From positions 1 to 17,572 of the forward strand of contig CAYQCN010000016.1 of the NCBI GenBank assembly GCA_964415975.1: a DNA stretch of 17,572 nt, read 5' to 3'. This document shows, piece by piece, positions 6,965 to 13,019 of the stretch; positions within the stretch are counted from its first letter, which is position 1, and every line of letters begins with the position of its first letter. A program made the position numbers and the translations under genes. The notes beneath the pieces are model-generated. The model searched no databases, had not been told where the DNA came from, and saw only the letters and a program-made list of their open reading frames with translations. This stretch comes from CAYQCN01 sp964415975 (GTDB lineage Bacteria > Patescibacteriota > Saccharimonadia > QS-5-54-17).

Positions 6965-8929
6965 CTACCAGATGTCTGCCCTTCTAGCAGGCGGAATATA
7001 AAGCCTATCACTAGACTTAACATCAAAGACTTCATAAAAAGCCTCTACGTTACGCAGGGAGTTATTGACCCTGTAATCGCTTGGTGGATGTTCGTCGGAT
7101 ATTAGAGCTCTAATTGCGGCTTCTTTGCGCACATGCTCTCGCCAAATACGAGCAAAGTTAAAGAAAAATCTCTCATCGGCACTATATCCATCGGGTGAAC
7201 TTTCACCTCTACCACGCTGCTTGGCTATCTGCAAAGCTTCATAAGCAATTGCTAAGCCACCTATATCAGCAATGCTTTCACCTAATGTCAGCTGCCCATC
7301 CATCTTCTGACCATGGGCCTCATACTCATCGCCCTGCCTACTCACCACTTCCGTGCGAGCCTCGAAAGCTAACTTATCCTCATGGCTCCACCAATTTTTA
7401 AAATTACCGTGTTTATCAAATTGCGCGCCCATATCGTCAAATCCATGTGTTAACTCATGTCCAATCACTACACCAATTCCACCATAATTTATGGCATCGT
7501 CTGCCTCATAGTCAAAGAACGGTGGCTGCAGTATTCCAGCAGGAAAATTTATAGAGTTCATGCCTGGACTGAAATAAGCATTGACTGTCTGTGGTGGCAT
7601 AAACCATTCATTCCTGTCGACCGGCTTGCCCAGCTTGTTTAGGTGCCGTCGAGTCTCAAACCATGCCGCTTCACAATAGTTCTCCACATAAGAATCAGGG
7701 TTAATTTCTAAGCCCCCAAATGATTGCCACTCATCTGGATAGCCAACATTTACCTCTATAGCTTCCAATTTTTCTAAAGCCGACTGCTTGGTCTCAAGCT
7801 GCATCCAATCAAGACTTTCGATGCGAGCAGCAAATGCTTGCTTCAAGTCAGCCGCAAGTATCTGCATTCGGTCTTTGGCAACTTGCGGGAAATAACGCTC
7901 TACATAAAGCTGTCCAAGTGCCTCGCCCAACCCATCGTTGAGATTAGCTAGGACTCTCTTCCAGCGAGGTTTCATGGATGGTATGCCGTTTAATTGGCTG
8001 CCGAAAAAGCTGAAGTTCTTCTCTGCCAAATCATCACTACCAAACCTTGAAAGGGTAGTTATTAATCGCCATTTTAGATAGTCACGCAAAATTTCTATAT
8101 TTTTGCCATTAAATACTTCTTCAACATTACGCAAAAAAGCGGGCTGGTCAGCGCTCATATTTTCTGGTGGTTCAATATCTAACTGTGCAAAATAACTATC
8201 CCAGTTAAGGCTAGGAATTAACTGCGAGAAATGACCATAGCTCATTTTGTTGTAGTTAAGCTCTACATTGCGCAGCTTTGCGGGCGACAATGAATACTTG
8301 GCGAGTTCATGCTCTACATTATAAATCTCTTCAGCGCGAGACTTATCTATGTTGGCACCCACAGCCTCAAACATTGCGGCCATATGCGAAATCAAACCTT
8401 GCCTGAGCTCTCTCATATTATCTGAATCGTCTAAATAGTAGTCCCTGGTAGGCAATGACAGTCCGGACTGCTGAAATCTAAGCAGATAATTAGTGCTGTC
8501 TTCTTCGTCCTGGTCGACATATAGCGAAAAAAACGAATCCACACCTATAGCATGCATACTAGCTAAAAGCTCCGGCAAGGCAGATATATTACTTTTGTCT
8601 ATTTCGTTCATCCAAGACTTGATATGAGCTATAGCAGTTTTCTCTGACTTGTCTTGAGATAAGCCAGCTATATAAAAATCTCTAACTTTCTGCTCAATAC
8701 TTCCCGATTTGATATCTGAATTGCTACTTAGTCCTTGGAGTATGTCATACAGATTGTCAAGAGTGCTTTCGTGCAATTGCATAAAATTACCCCAACGACC
8801 TTCTTCGTCAGGTATTGAGGTATTAGACAACCATTTATCATTTACAAACTTATAAAAATCATCCTGTGGACGTAGCTCTGGATTGACTACTTCTGAGAAA
8901 TCATGCATTGAAATTTTGTTTTTGTACAT
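6965..8929 (-). CDS. pepO: M13 family metallopeptidase (neprilysin/PepO type)
   Basis: A zinc endopeptidase of family M13 that would cut oligopeptides. The 654 residues match the full bacterial PepO length. Key motifs are NAYF at 450-453 (substrate binding), HELTH at 491-495 (zinc ligands and catalytic Glu), ESIAD at 551-555 (third ligand Glu551), and His614 and Arg620 in the EHPPSDYR segment that stabilise substrate. The C-terminus ends in a Trp, as in the family. There is no signal peptide or membrane anchor, so unlike neprilysin it is probably cytoplasmic. The ATG at 8929 lacks a Shine-Dalgarno but has an extended -10 (TG-T-TAGAGT) six bases upstream; Met8 is a weaker alternative start. 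It lies 41 bp after yraN, possibly past a weak terminator. Confidence 0.93.
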   Translation of the reverse strand: MYKNKISMHDFSEVVNPELRPQDDFYKFVNDKWLSNTSIPDEEGRWGNFMQLHESTLDNLYDILQGLSSNSDIKSGSIEQKVRDFYIAGLSQDKSEKTAIAHIKSWMNEIDKSNISALPELLASMHAIGVDSFFSLYVDQDEEDSTNYLLRFQQSGLSLPTRDYYLDDSDNMRELRQGLISHMAAMFEAVGANIDKSRAEEIYNVEHELAKYSLSPAKLRNVELNYNKMSYGHFSQLIPSLNWDSYFAQLDIEPPENMSADQPAFLRNVEEVFNGKNIEILRDYLKWRLITTLSRFGSDDLAEKNFSFFGSQLNGIPSMKPRWKRVLANLNDGLGEALGQLYVERYFPQVAKDRMQILAADLKQAFAARIESLDWMQLETKQSALEKLEAIEVNVGYPDEWQSFGGLEINPDSYVENYCEAAWFETRRHLNKLGKPVDRNEWFMPPQTVNAYFSPGMNSINFPAGILQPPFFDYEADDAINYGGIGVVIGHELTHGFDDMGAQFDKHGNFKNWWSHEDKLAFEARTEVVSRQGDEYEAHGQKMDGQLTLGESIADIGGLAIAYEALQIAKQRGRGESSPDGYSADERFFFNFARIWREHVRKEAAIRALISDEHPPSDYRVNNSLRNVEAFYEVFDVKSSDRLYIPPARRADIW

Positions 8930-8935
8930 TTTGAT

Positions 8936-8944
8936 ACTCTAACA
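8936..8944 (-). promoter_or_regulatory. Extended -10 promoter for the M13 peptidase gene
   Basis: TG-T-TAGAGT on the minus strand ends six bases before the ATG. The same TGN-TAGAGTAT string precedes rplS. The -35 position is only a T-run. A leaderless transcript is predicted. Confidence 0.4.
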
Positions 8945-8957
8945 AATCAGAGGCAAT

Positions 8958-8982
8958 AAAAAAACCGCAACTAGCTAGTTAC
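8958..8982 (-). terminator. Weak candidate intrinsic terminator after yraN
   Basis: The minus-strand RNA can form a six-pair stem with one G-U pair (GUAACU with AGUUGC, loop AGCU), followed by GG and seven U residues. The stem is short and includes the yraN stop codon, so efficiency would be low. It sits between yraN and the M13 peptidase promoter. Confidence 0.35.
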
Positions 8983-9324
8983 ATTTGTTATAAATACTAC
9001 ATTATCTTGATGCAACTTACCTGTTATTGCGACAACGTCTATCACCCAATCATCTTGCCAGTTATTAGTGCTAACCCAATCTTGTGCGCCAAGTTTTAAT
9101 TTGTGCAACTTCGACCGGGTTATATAGTTTTCAGCCAAGCCAAATGAGCGGCTACTACGATATTTTACCTCGACAAAGTGCAAAGCCTTGTTGTCTCTTG
9201 CAATTATGTCGAGCTCATACCATTTGGTTTTATAGTTGCGCTCAACAACTTTAAAGCCTGCATTTTTCAAGTACTCTACCGCTATATCTTCAGCCGCTTC
9301 CCCATCGGACTTAATACTATTCAT
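8971..9324 (-). CDS. yraN: YraN / UPF0102 family nuclease-like protein
   Basis: A 117-residue member of the UPF0102 family, which has a restriction-endonuclease-like fold and no settled physiological role. The family core is visible: an N-terminal helix with A-x-YL-x-x-x-G, RN at 29-30, then YELDIIARD at 36-44 and FVEVKYR at 50-56, corresponding to the usual GEIDLIA and FVEVK active-site strands. The usual Gly before Glu is Tyr here; the Asp and the Glu-Val-Lys are kept. The ATG at 9324 overlaps the last eight bases of rnhB and has GGAG about eight bases upstream inside rnhB. The pair is probably translationally coupled. Association with rnhB and rplS is common in bacteria, which supports the call. 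Confidence 0.9.
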   Translation of the reverse strand: MNSIKSDGEAAEDIAVEYLKNAGFKVVERNYKTKWYELDIIARDNKALHFVEVKYRSSRSFGLAENYITRSKLHKLKLGAQDWVSTNNWQDDWVIDVVAITGKLHQDNVVFITNVTS

Positions 9325-9889
9325 TTTCTACTCCAACTATATATCGAACAATCGGCTTAAAGCTTTTACGATGATGAGATGTGACACCGTATTTTGCTAT
9401 GGCAGACTGGTGTTCCTTGGTGCCATAGCCGACGTGTCTAACAAACCCATAGCCAGGGTAGCAACTATCTAAATAACCCATATAACTGTCTCTGAGCTGC
9501 TTAGCTACGATCGAAGCCGCTCCTATCAAAGGGTACTTTTGATCTCCTTTTGAATGCAGATTTACGTATCTTTTTTTTATATAGTTGACATTTCCATCCA
9601 GAAATATCGGACCGTCTTTGCCCAAGCTAGACAATGCCGACTCGATTGCATTTGCAGTAGCTTTACTCAATCCAACTGCATCAATCTCTTCTGGACCCGA
9701 CCAGCCAATACCGACCGGCACACTAGACACAATATATTTGTGAAGCCTATCTCTACTTATCTTACTGAGTTTTTTAGAGTCAGTTACGCTTTCTCGCAAA
9801 TCAGAGTCTCGGCCATATGCCGCCACAGCAACTAATGGCCCGGCCCAGGGTCCACGCCCAACTTCATCAATTCCTATGTACGGCTTCAT
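9317..9889 (-). CDS. rnhB: Ribonuclease HII
   Basis: RNase HII cuts the RNA strand of RNA-DNA hybrids and starts removal of misincorporated ribonucleotides from DNA. The 190 residues begin with the hallmark GIDEVGRGPWAGP, with catalytic Asp8 and Glu9. The other two metal ligands are Asp98 in FLDGN and Asp116 in KGDQKYPLIGAASIVAK. Length is typical for a minimal RNase HII. It lies 33 bp downstream of rplS and overlaps yraN by eight bases, a conserved kind of arrangement (rplS-rnhB-yraN). No strong Shine-Dalgarno is visible, so translation may rely on coupling to the rplS message. Confidence 0.96.
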   Translation of the reverse strand: MKPYIGIDEVGRGPWAGPLVAVAAYGRDSDLRESVTDSKKLSKISRDRLHKYIVSSVPVGIGWSGPEEIDAVGLSKATANAIESALSSLGKDGPIFLDGNVNYIKKRYVNLHSKGDQKYPLIGAASIVAKQLRDSYMGYLDSCYPGYGFVRHVGYGTKEHQSAIAKYGVTSHHRKSFKPIVRYIVGVENE

Positions 9890-9922
9890 CTCTGCGCACT
9901 ACTAAGCTCAGTGCCAAAAGCA

Positions 9923-10351
9923 TTATTTGTTGTCTTGTGTATTTTCTGCAGTGGCTTGCTGTTCTTCTTCAGTCTGACTTTCATCTACCTCAACAGCAGA
10001 ACGATCTAAACCTACCTCTTTTAGACGTGCCGACTTACCTTGACGCTGCCTTAAGTAGGTTAAGTAATTGCGACGAACTTTAGAGCGTCGCAGCACTTCC
10101 ACTTTCTCGATATTAGGTGCGTGCAACTTAAATGTCTTCTCAACCCCCACTCCACTAGATATACGTCGCACTGTTATAGAGGCGTGTAGAGAGTTCATTT
10201 GTCTTGTGCGGATTACAACACCTTCAAAAGCCTGCGCTCTCTCCTTGCTACCTTCAGTAATACGCTGGTACACACGAACAGTGTCACCTGAGCGAACAGC
10301 TGCTACTTGTGTCTTTTTTTGAGTTTGTTCGAATTGTTTTACAACTTCCAT
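9923..10351 (-). CDS. rplS: 50S ribosomal protein L19
   Basis: L19 lies at the 30S-50S interface. The first 112 residues give the complete family sequence, including the SGDTVRVYQRITEGSKERAQ region and the signature KVRRNYLTYLRQRQGKSARLKE (split here as KVRRNYLTYL and RQRQGKSARLKE). After about residue 118 comes an extra acidic Glu/Gln/Thr-rich tail of about 25 residues not found in most L19 proteins, which usually end near 115. The ATG at 10351 has no Shine-Dalgarno. A TTGATG-17-TAGAGT promoter with TG extension ends nine bases upstream, so the message may be nearly leaderless. It heads the rplS-rnhB-yraN cluster. Confidence 0.97.
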   Translation of the reverse strand: MEVVKQFEQTQKKTQVAAVRSGDTVRVYQRITEGSKERAQAFEGVVIRTRQMNSLHASITVRRISSGVGVEKTFKLHAPNIEKVEVLRRSKVRRNYLTYLRQRQGKSARLKEVGLDRSAVEVDESQTEEEQQATAENTQDNK

Positions 10352-10360
10352 AACTTAAAT

Positions 10361-10389
10361 ACTCTATCATGGTGCATATGTCGCATCAA
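10361..10389 (-). promoter_or_regulatory. Candidate rplS promoter
   Basis: TTGATG (10384-10389) and TAGAGT (10361-10366) on the minus strand are 17 bp apart, with an extended TG one base before the -10. Transcription would begin two or three bases before the rplS ATG. Confidence 0.45.
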
Positions 10390-10396
10390 CCCCATA

Positions 10397-10415
10397 AGCT
10401 GAGCATGCTCAAGCT
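10397..10415. repeat. Imperfect inverted repeat at the orphan gene stop
   Basis: AGCT-GAGCATGCTC-A-AGCT contains the perfect 10-bp palindrome GAGCATGCTC (10401-10410) and overlaps the stop codon of the 163-residue gene. No T-tract follows on either strand. It could be a transcript-end hairpin or a protein site between this gene and rplS. Confidence 0.4.
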
Positions 10416-10900
10416 GGATCTGAACGGGGCTCTTCGCGCAACCTACAATCCTCTAGCAACAGTCTGCATGCAGCACGAATCACATACGCCCGCCTAGCCA
10501 CATAATCTTCTTCGCAATCGCCGCTGATTTGAGAAATTTCATCTTGAATATTCATATCATCAAGTCTACTCTCAATGGTATCACCACTCGAAAGCTCTAT
10601 ATCGTCTATCTCAATCAAATCCGTTACAGTGCTATTTAGTACAAATGCCATATGGCGCAAATCCTCAACCTGAACGTAGGCTCTTCCAGCCAACTGCCTC
10701 ACTTCATGGTCGTTTAGGTAGGTACCGTCAAGTATACCCCTCGGCACTCCCGCATCATCACAAACTAAGAGTTCATCGATAGTTTCAATCAATTTCTGGC
10801 ATCTCTGAGGCAGATAAGCGCCGTTGTCTTCATAGAGATAATCAACTACTGAATTATAGCTTAAACCTTCGTTCTCGGTCTCTCTATGAAGATACTCCAT
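10409..10900 (-). CDS. Hypothetical acidic protein, unknown function
   Basis: I do not recognise this 163-residue protein. It is soluble-looking, acidic and mostly helical, with four cysteines, no signal peptide and no membrane segment. It has a helix-rich N-terminal half around residues 20-85 and an Arg/Leu-rich C-terminal helix (YVARRAYVIRAACRLLLE). The frame stays open upstream to 11038, but I chose the ATG at 10900. A strong AGGTGA lies about seven bases before it, a TATAAT box lies at 10929-10934, and the upstream extension would run into the divergent methyltransferase gene and has atypical Cys/Ile-rich content. It sits 57 bp upstream of rplS. Confidence 0.75.
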   Translation of the reverse strand: MEYLHRETENEGLSYNSVVDYLYEDNGAYLPQRCQKLIETIDELLVCDDAGVPRGILDGTYLNDHEVRQLAGRAYVQVEDLRHMAFVLNSTVTDLIEIDDIELSSGDTIESRLDDMNIQDEISQISGDCEEDYVARRAYVIRAACRLLLEDCRLREEPRSDPA

Positions 10901-10928
10901 GCATTTCACCTCATGACAATATATTATT

Positions 10929-10934
10929 ATTATA
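10929..10934 (-). promoter_or_regulatory. -10 box for the orphan acidic protein gene
   Basis: Consensus TATAAT on the minus strand places the start near 10922, a 22-base leader that holds the AGGTGA ribosome site. The -35 region (TGTTCC or TTCCAT) is poor. The box lies in the 49-bp gap shared with the divergent methyltransferase gene. Confidence 0.5.
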
Positions 10935-10949
10935 CAACAGTTTGCACAT

Positions 10950-11438
10950 ATGGAACATATAACAGTAGTACTAGACAACATCCGAAGCGCATATAATGTA
11001 GGGGCTATCATGAGGAGCTGCGCAGCTTTTGGCACCAAGAACCTTATAGCTATCGGTGTAACACCCTACCCCAAGCAACCCGAAGACCAGCGCTTGCCGC
11101 ACGTCGCACGAAACGCAGACAAAGCCATAAGTAAAAGCGCACTGGGAACGCAAAAATTAATAAGTGTCACTTACTTTGCGACTACAAATAATTATTTACG
11201 TTCATTGGACGGCCCGTTATATGCCCTAGAACAGACAAAGGCCGCTCAGCCCATACAAGACTTTAAACCCTCACTTCCCTGTTCGATAGTTTTAGGCAAT
11301 GAAGTAGAAGGAGTTAGCCCTGAACTACTAGATGCATCCGATGAACACATCATCATACCTCACTTAAGTGTCAAAAACTCTCTCAACGTCTCAGTCGCTG
11401 CCGGAGTTGCTTTAAGCTGGATGCACAACAACACTTAA
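10950..11438 (+). CDS. TrmH/SpoU family RNA 2'-O-methyltransferase
   Basis: A SPOUT-class methyltransferase of 162 residues that would transfer a methyl group from S-adenosylmethionine to a ribose 2'-hydroxyl in tRNA or rRNA. The three SpoU motifs are present: motif 1 DNIRSAYNVGAIMRSCAAFG at 9-28, with Asn16 and Arg22; motif 2 IVLGNEVEGVS at 113-123; motif 3 IIIPHLSVKNSLNVSVAAG at 134-152. Together they form the knotted cofactor site. It lacks the N-terminal RNA-binding extension of larger TrmH or RlmB proteins, so the substrate cannot be named. Homologues begin at this ATG, but there is no Shine-Dalgarno before it. Its last 27 bases overlap the end of the convergent 81-residue membrane gene. 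Confidence 0.92.
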   Translation: MEHITVVLDNIRSAYNVGAIMRSCAAFGTKNLIAIGVTPYPKQPEDQRLPHVARNADKAISKSALGTQKLISVTYFATTNNYLRSLDGPLYALEQTKAAQPIQDFKPSLPCSIVLGNEVEGVSPELLDASDEHIIIPHLSVKNSLNVSVAAGVALSWMHNNT

Positions 11439-11657
11439 AGCAGCTAACATTATCAAAGCCAGTAAAGCCTGCTCCCATACAACGGAAGATGACACCTCAC
11501 CACGGTCATAAACGTGCTCATATATCAAAAATCCAGCTAAAGCGCCGAAAGCTACTCCAGCCAATATAAAAGCACCTACATACGGCAGATACAAAATACC
11601 GTACATAGCCAGTATGGGTGCAGCTACTGCAAGCAGCCAGCCAAATCTCTCTATCAT
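11412..11657 (-). CDS. Small membrane protein, unknown function
   Basis: An 81-residue protein with three likely membrane segments (about 6-23, 26-46 and 61-78) and a short charged loop (YDRGE) between the second and third. I recognise no family. Its ATG overlaps the stop of the CAP-domain gene by four bases (ATGA type), with GGGG seven bases upstream, so the two are probably co-translated. Its 3' end overlaps the convergent methyltransferase gene by 27 bases. The tight coupling suggests that it works with the CAP-domain membrane protein. Confidence 0.7.
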   Translation of the reverse strand: MIERFGWLLAVAAPILAMYGILYLPYVGAFILAGVAFGALAGFLIYEHVYDRGEVSSSVVWEQALLALIMLAALSVVVHPA

Positions 11658-12526
11658 GCAATTACCCCATAACTTAACTGTATTAATATCAAGACTAGAC
11701 TAAACAAAGCCACTGCCTGCAAAGCTGGTCTTGGGTGTACGTGACTATCCCACATCAGATGATGACGACGTATCATCACATGCTGCCCTAGATAGACCAT
11801 TCCCAGTAATAGAGCTACTATACTCGTCACCTGCATACTAAGCGGCATGGTACCTACAAAACTTAGAGTCTGAACTGGAGAGTATGGCTCAGCTGCCGGC
11901 AACACCATCTGCCCGTCTTGTGCCTCCTGTTGAGACGTAGGCTCAAGTGCTATCGCTTCACTAGCAGGCGCACCATACATAGCAACAACTATTGTTGTCT
12001 GACGGCCATCCAGTCGCCCCGTAGCAATACCAAGCCCGACATCTCGATAGTCATCACGCAGTAAATTGTCGCGATGGTCGGGGCTGTTCATCCATCCCTG
12101 AACGACACCGCTACTAGTCTGAAAGTTTTTAGCCAAGTTTTCACCTGCAAACTCATACTCATATCCAGCGTCATTGATAAAACTCCAGGGAGTAGTACCA
12201 TCTGGCGCATAGTGATCCCAGTAATTCTCATCCAGCATGTGCTGAGCCTTGTTTTGAGCCGCCTCGCTTAACGACTCATCCTCAAGCAATACTCCGGCTC
12301 CGTTGTCTAACCTCTGCTCATTGGTCTCCTCGATTAAATCTGTACGATTAACTCCACCACCCAAACCCAACACATTGCCTCGTTGACCGTCTATATAAAT
12401 AGTCACCTGAAATACCAGCATAAACACCAATATCAACGCCAGTGCCGGTTTACGTATCAAAAAGGGGTGAAATGAATTGTATAGACTTGGCCAAAAAGTG
12501 TGTTGTATATATTTAAAATGTTTCAT
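11654..12526 (-). CDS. CAP (SCP/PR1) domain membrane protein
   Basis: The 290 residues contain a CAP domain at about 62-187, flanked by an N-terminal membrane segment (28-46) and two C-terminal ones (228-250 and 268-288). CAP signature residues are visible: His105 in NYWDHYAPDG, Glu129 in FAGENLAKNF, and His151 in GWMNSPDHRDNLL, followed by the VGLGIA strand. Bacterial CAP proteins are extracytoplasmic with varied and mostly unproven roles. With one segment before and two after, this one would be tethered on both sides of the domain. Residues 190-220 are a Gln/Pro-rich linker. There is no Shine-Dalgarno at the ATG, but an extended -10 lies 22 bases upstream. It overlaps the next small membrane gene. 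Confidence 0.9.
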   Translation of the reverse strand: MKHFKYIQHTFWPSLYNSFHPFLIRKPALALILVFMLVFQVTIYIDGQRGNVLGLGGGVNRTDLIEETNEQRLDNGAGVLLEDESLSEAAQNKAQHMLDENYWDHYAPDGTTPWSFINDAGYEYEFAGENLAKNFQTSSGVVQGWMNSPDHRDNLLRDDYRDVGLGIATGRLDGRQTTIVVAMYGAPASEAIALEPTSQQEAQDGQMVLPAAEPYSPVQTLSFVGTMPLSMQVTSIVALLLGMVYLGQHVMIRRHHLMWDSHVHPRPALQAVALFSLVLILIQLSYGVIA

Positions 12527-12548
12527 TTTTGCTTGTGCTTACAATGCT

Positions 12549-12557
12549 ATTGTAGCA
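12549..12557 (-). promoter_or_regulatory. Extended -10 promoter for the CAP-domain gene
   Basis: TG-C-TACAAT on the minus strand ends 22 bases before the ATG, predicting a leader of about 15 bases without a ribosome site. No convincing -35 is present. It lies just past the terminator of the preceding gene, as expected for a separate transcription unit. Confidence 0.45.
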
Positions 12558-12582
12558 GATACAATCTCTCAAAATAACTTTT

Positions 12583-12618
12583 AAAAAACACAAGCAGCGT
12601 GAAGCTGCCTGTGTTTTT
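12583..12618 (-). terminator. Intrinsic terminator of the 87-residue gene
   Basis: Arms at 12584-12598 and 12604-12618 pair over 15 positions with a five-base loop. On the minus strand the only imperfection becomes a G-U pair, and the stem runs into a six-U tract. It lies 26 bases after the gene's stop, so termination on the minus strand is the natural reading. Confidence 0.88.
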
Positions 12619-12643
12619 GCCGACTCTTAAGCTAGAAAAACAG

Positions 12644-12907
12644 CTATTCTATGTTGTCAAGGTCTTCTAGGTCTTCTAGGTCTTCAGGTGTTGGCTGCTG
12701 TTGTTGGAACTGTTCCTGCAAAGCCTCTTCATCCAAAGACCCGTCATCTTCTAGCGGCAATCCGGCTACTTGAGGGTCCTCTAGCGTCTCGATGATGTTG
12801 TCGGCCTTTTGGCTAGCATCCTGTGCTTCCATGAAAGCCCATGCACTCATTCCCAGCGCCGCAAGAGCAATTATAACTCCCACTATTCCTAATACTTTTG
12901 CATCCAT
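12644..12907 (-). CDS. Small single-pass membrane protein with acidic tail, unknown function
   Basis: An 87-residue protein with one membrane segment (about 6-26) and a C-terminal tail rich in Glu, Asp and Gln. The tail ends in a run of Asp-Leu-Glu triplets coded by a short DNA repeat. The family is unknown. The segment is preceded by only one lysine, so orientation is uncertain. It is a complete single-gene unit: near-consensus promoter, palindrome over the -35 box, strong AAAGGAGA about seven bases before the ATG, and an intrinsic terminator. Strong signals for so small a gene suggest high or tightly controlled expression. Confidence 0.85.
   Translation of the reverse strand: MDAKVLGIVGVIIALAALGMSAWAFMEAQDASQKADNIIETLEDPQVAGLPLEDDGSLDEEALQEQFQQQQPTPEDLEDLEDLDNIE
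12661..12687. repeat. 9-bp tandem repeat inside the 87-residue gene
   Basis: GGTCTTCTA occurs twice in a row, followed by GGTCTTCAG. Read on the minus strand it encodes repeated Leu-Glu-Asp units near the C-terminus. Such in-frame repeats can change copy number by slippage without breaking the frame. Confidence 0.85.
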
Positions 12908-12954
12908 TATATTCTCCTTTATTAGTTATTCTTATTAACTGCATACATTTAGGC

Positions 12955-12984
12955 ACTATAGTTTCTAAGCCGGCCCTATGTCAA
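12955..12984 (-). promoter_or_regulatory. Promoter of the 87-residue gene
   Basis: TTGACA (12979-12984) and TATAGT (12955-12960) on the minus strand are 18 bp apart. The predicted start is near 12948, giving a leader of about 40 bases with a strong ribosome site. Confidence 0.78.
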
Positions 12985-13002
12985 ACCACAAACGGTTTGA
13001 CA
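12979..13002. promoter_or_regulatory. Candidate operator palindrome over the -35 box
   Basis: TGTCAAACC and GGTTTGACA form a perfect 9-bp inverted repeat with a six-base spacer. One arm is the -35 box of the 87-residue gene. No T-tract follows on the minus strand, so an operator fits better than a terminator. A second inverted repeat (TGGAAT and ATTCCA, 13012-13028) lies next to it over the upstream gene's stop codon. Confidence 0.6.
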
Positions 13003-13019
13003 ACTGCACACTGGAATGA

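Noticed and set aside
10901..11038. N-terminal extension of the 163-residue acidic protein (open frame to an ATG at 11038)
   Set aside because: It overlaps the divergent methyltransferase gene, is Cys/Ile-rich unlike the rest, and the ATG at 10900 has a strong ribosome site and promoter.
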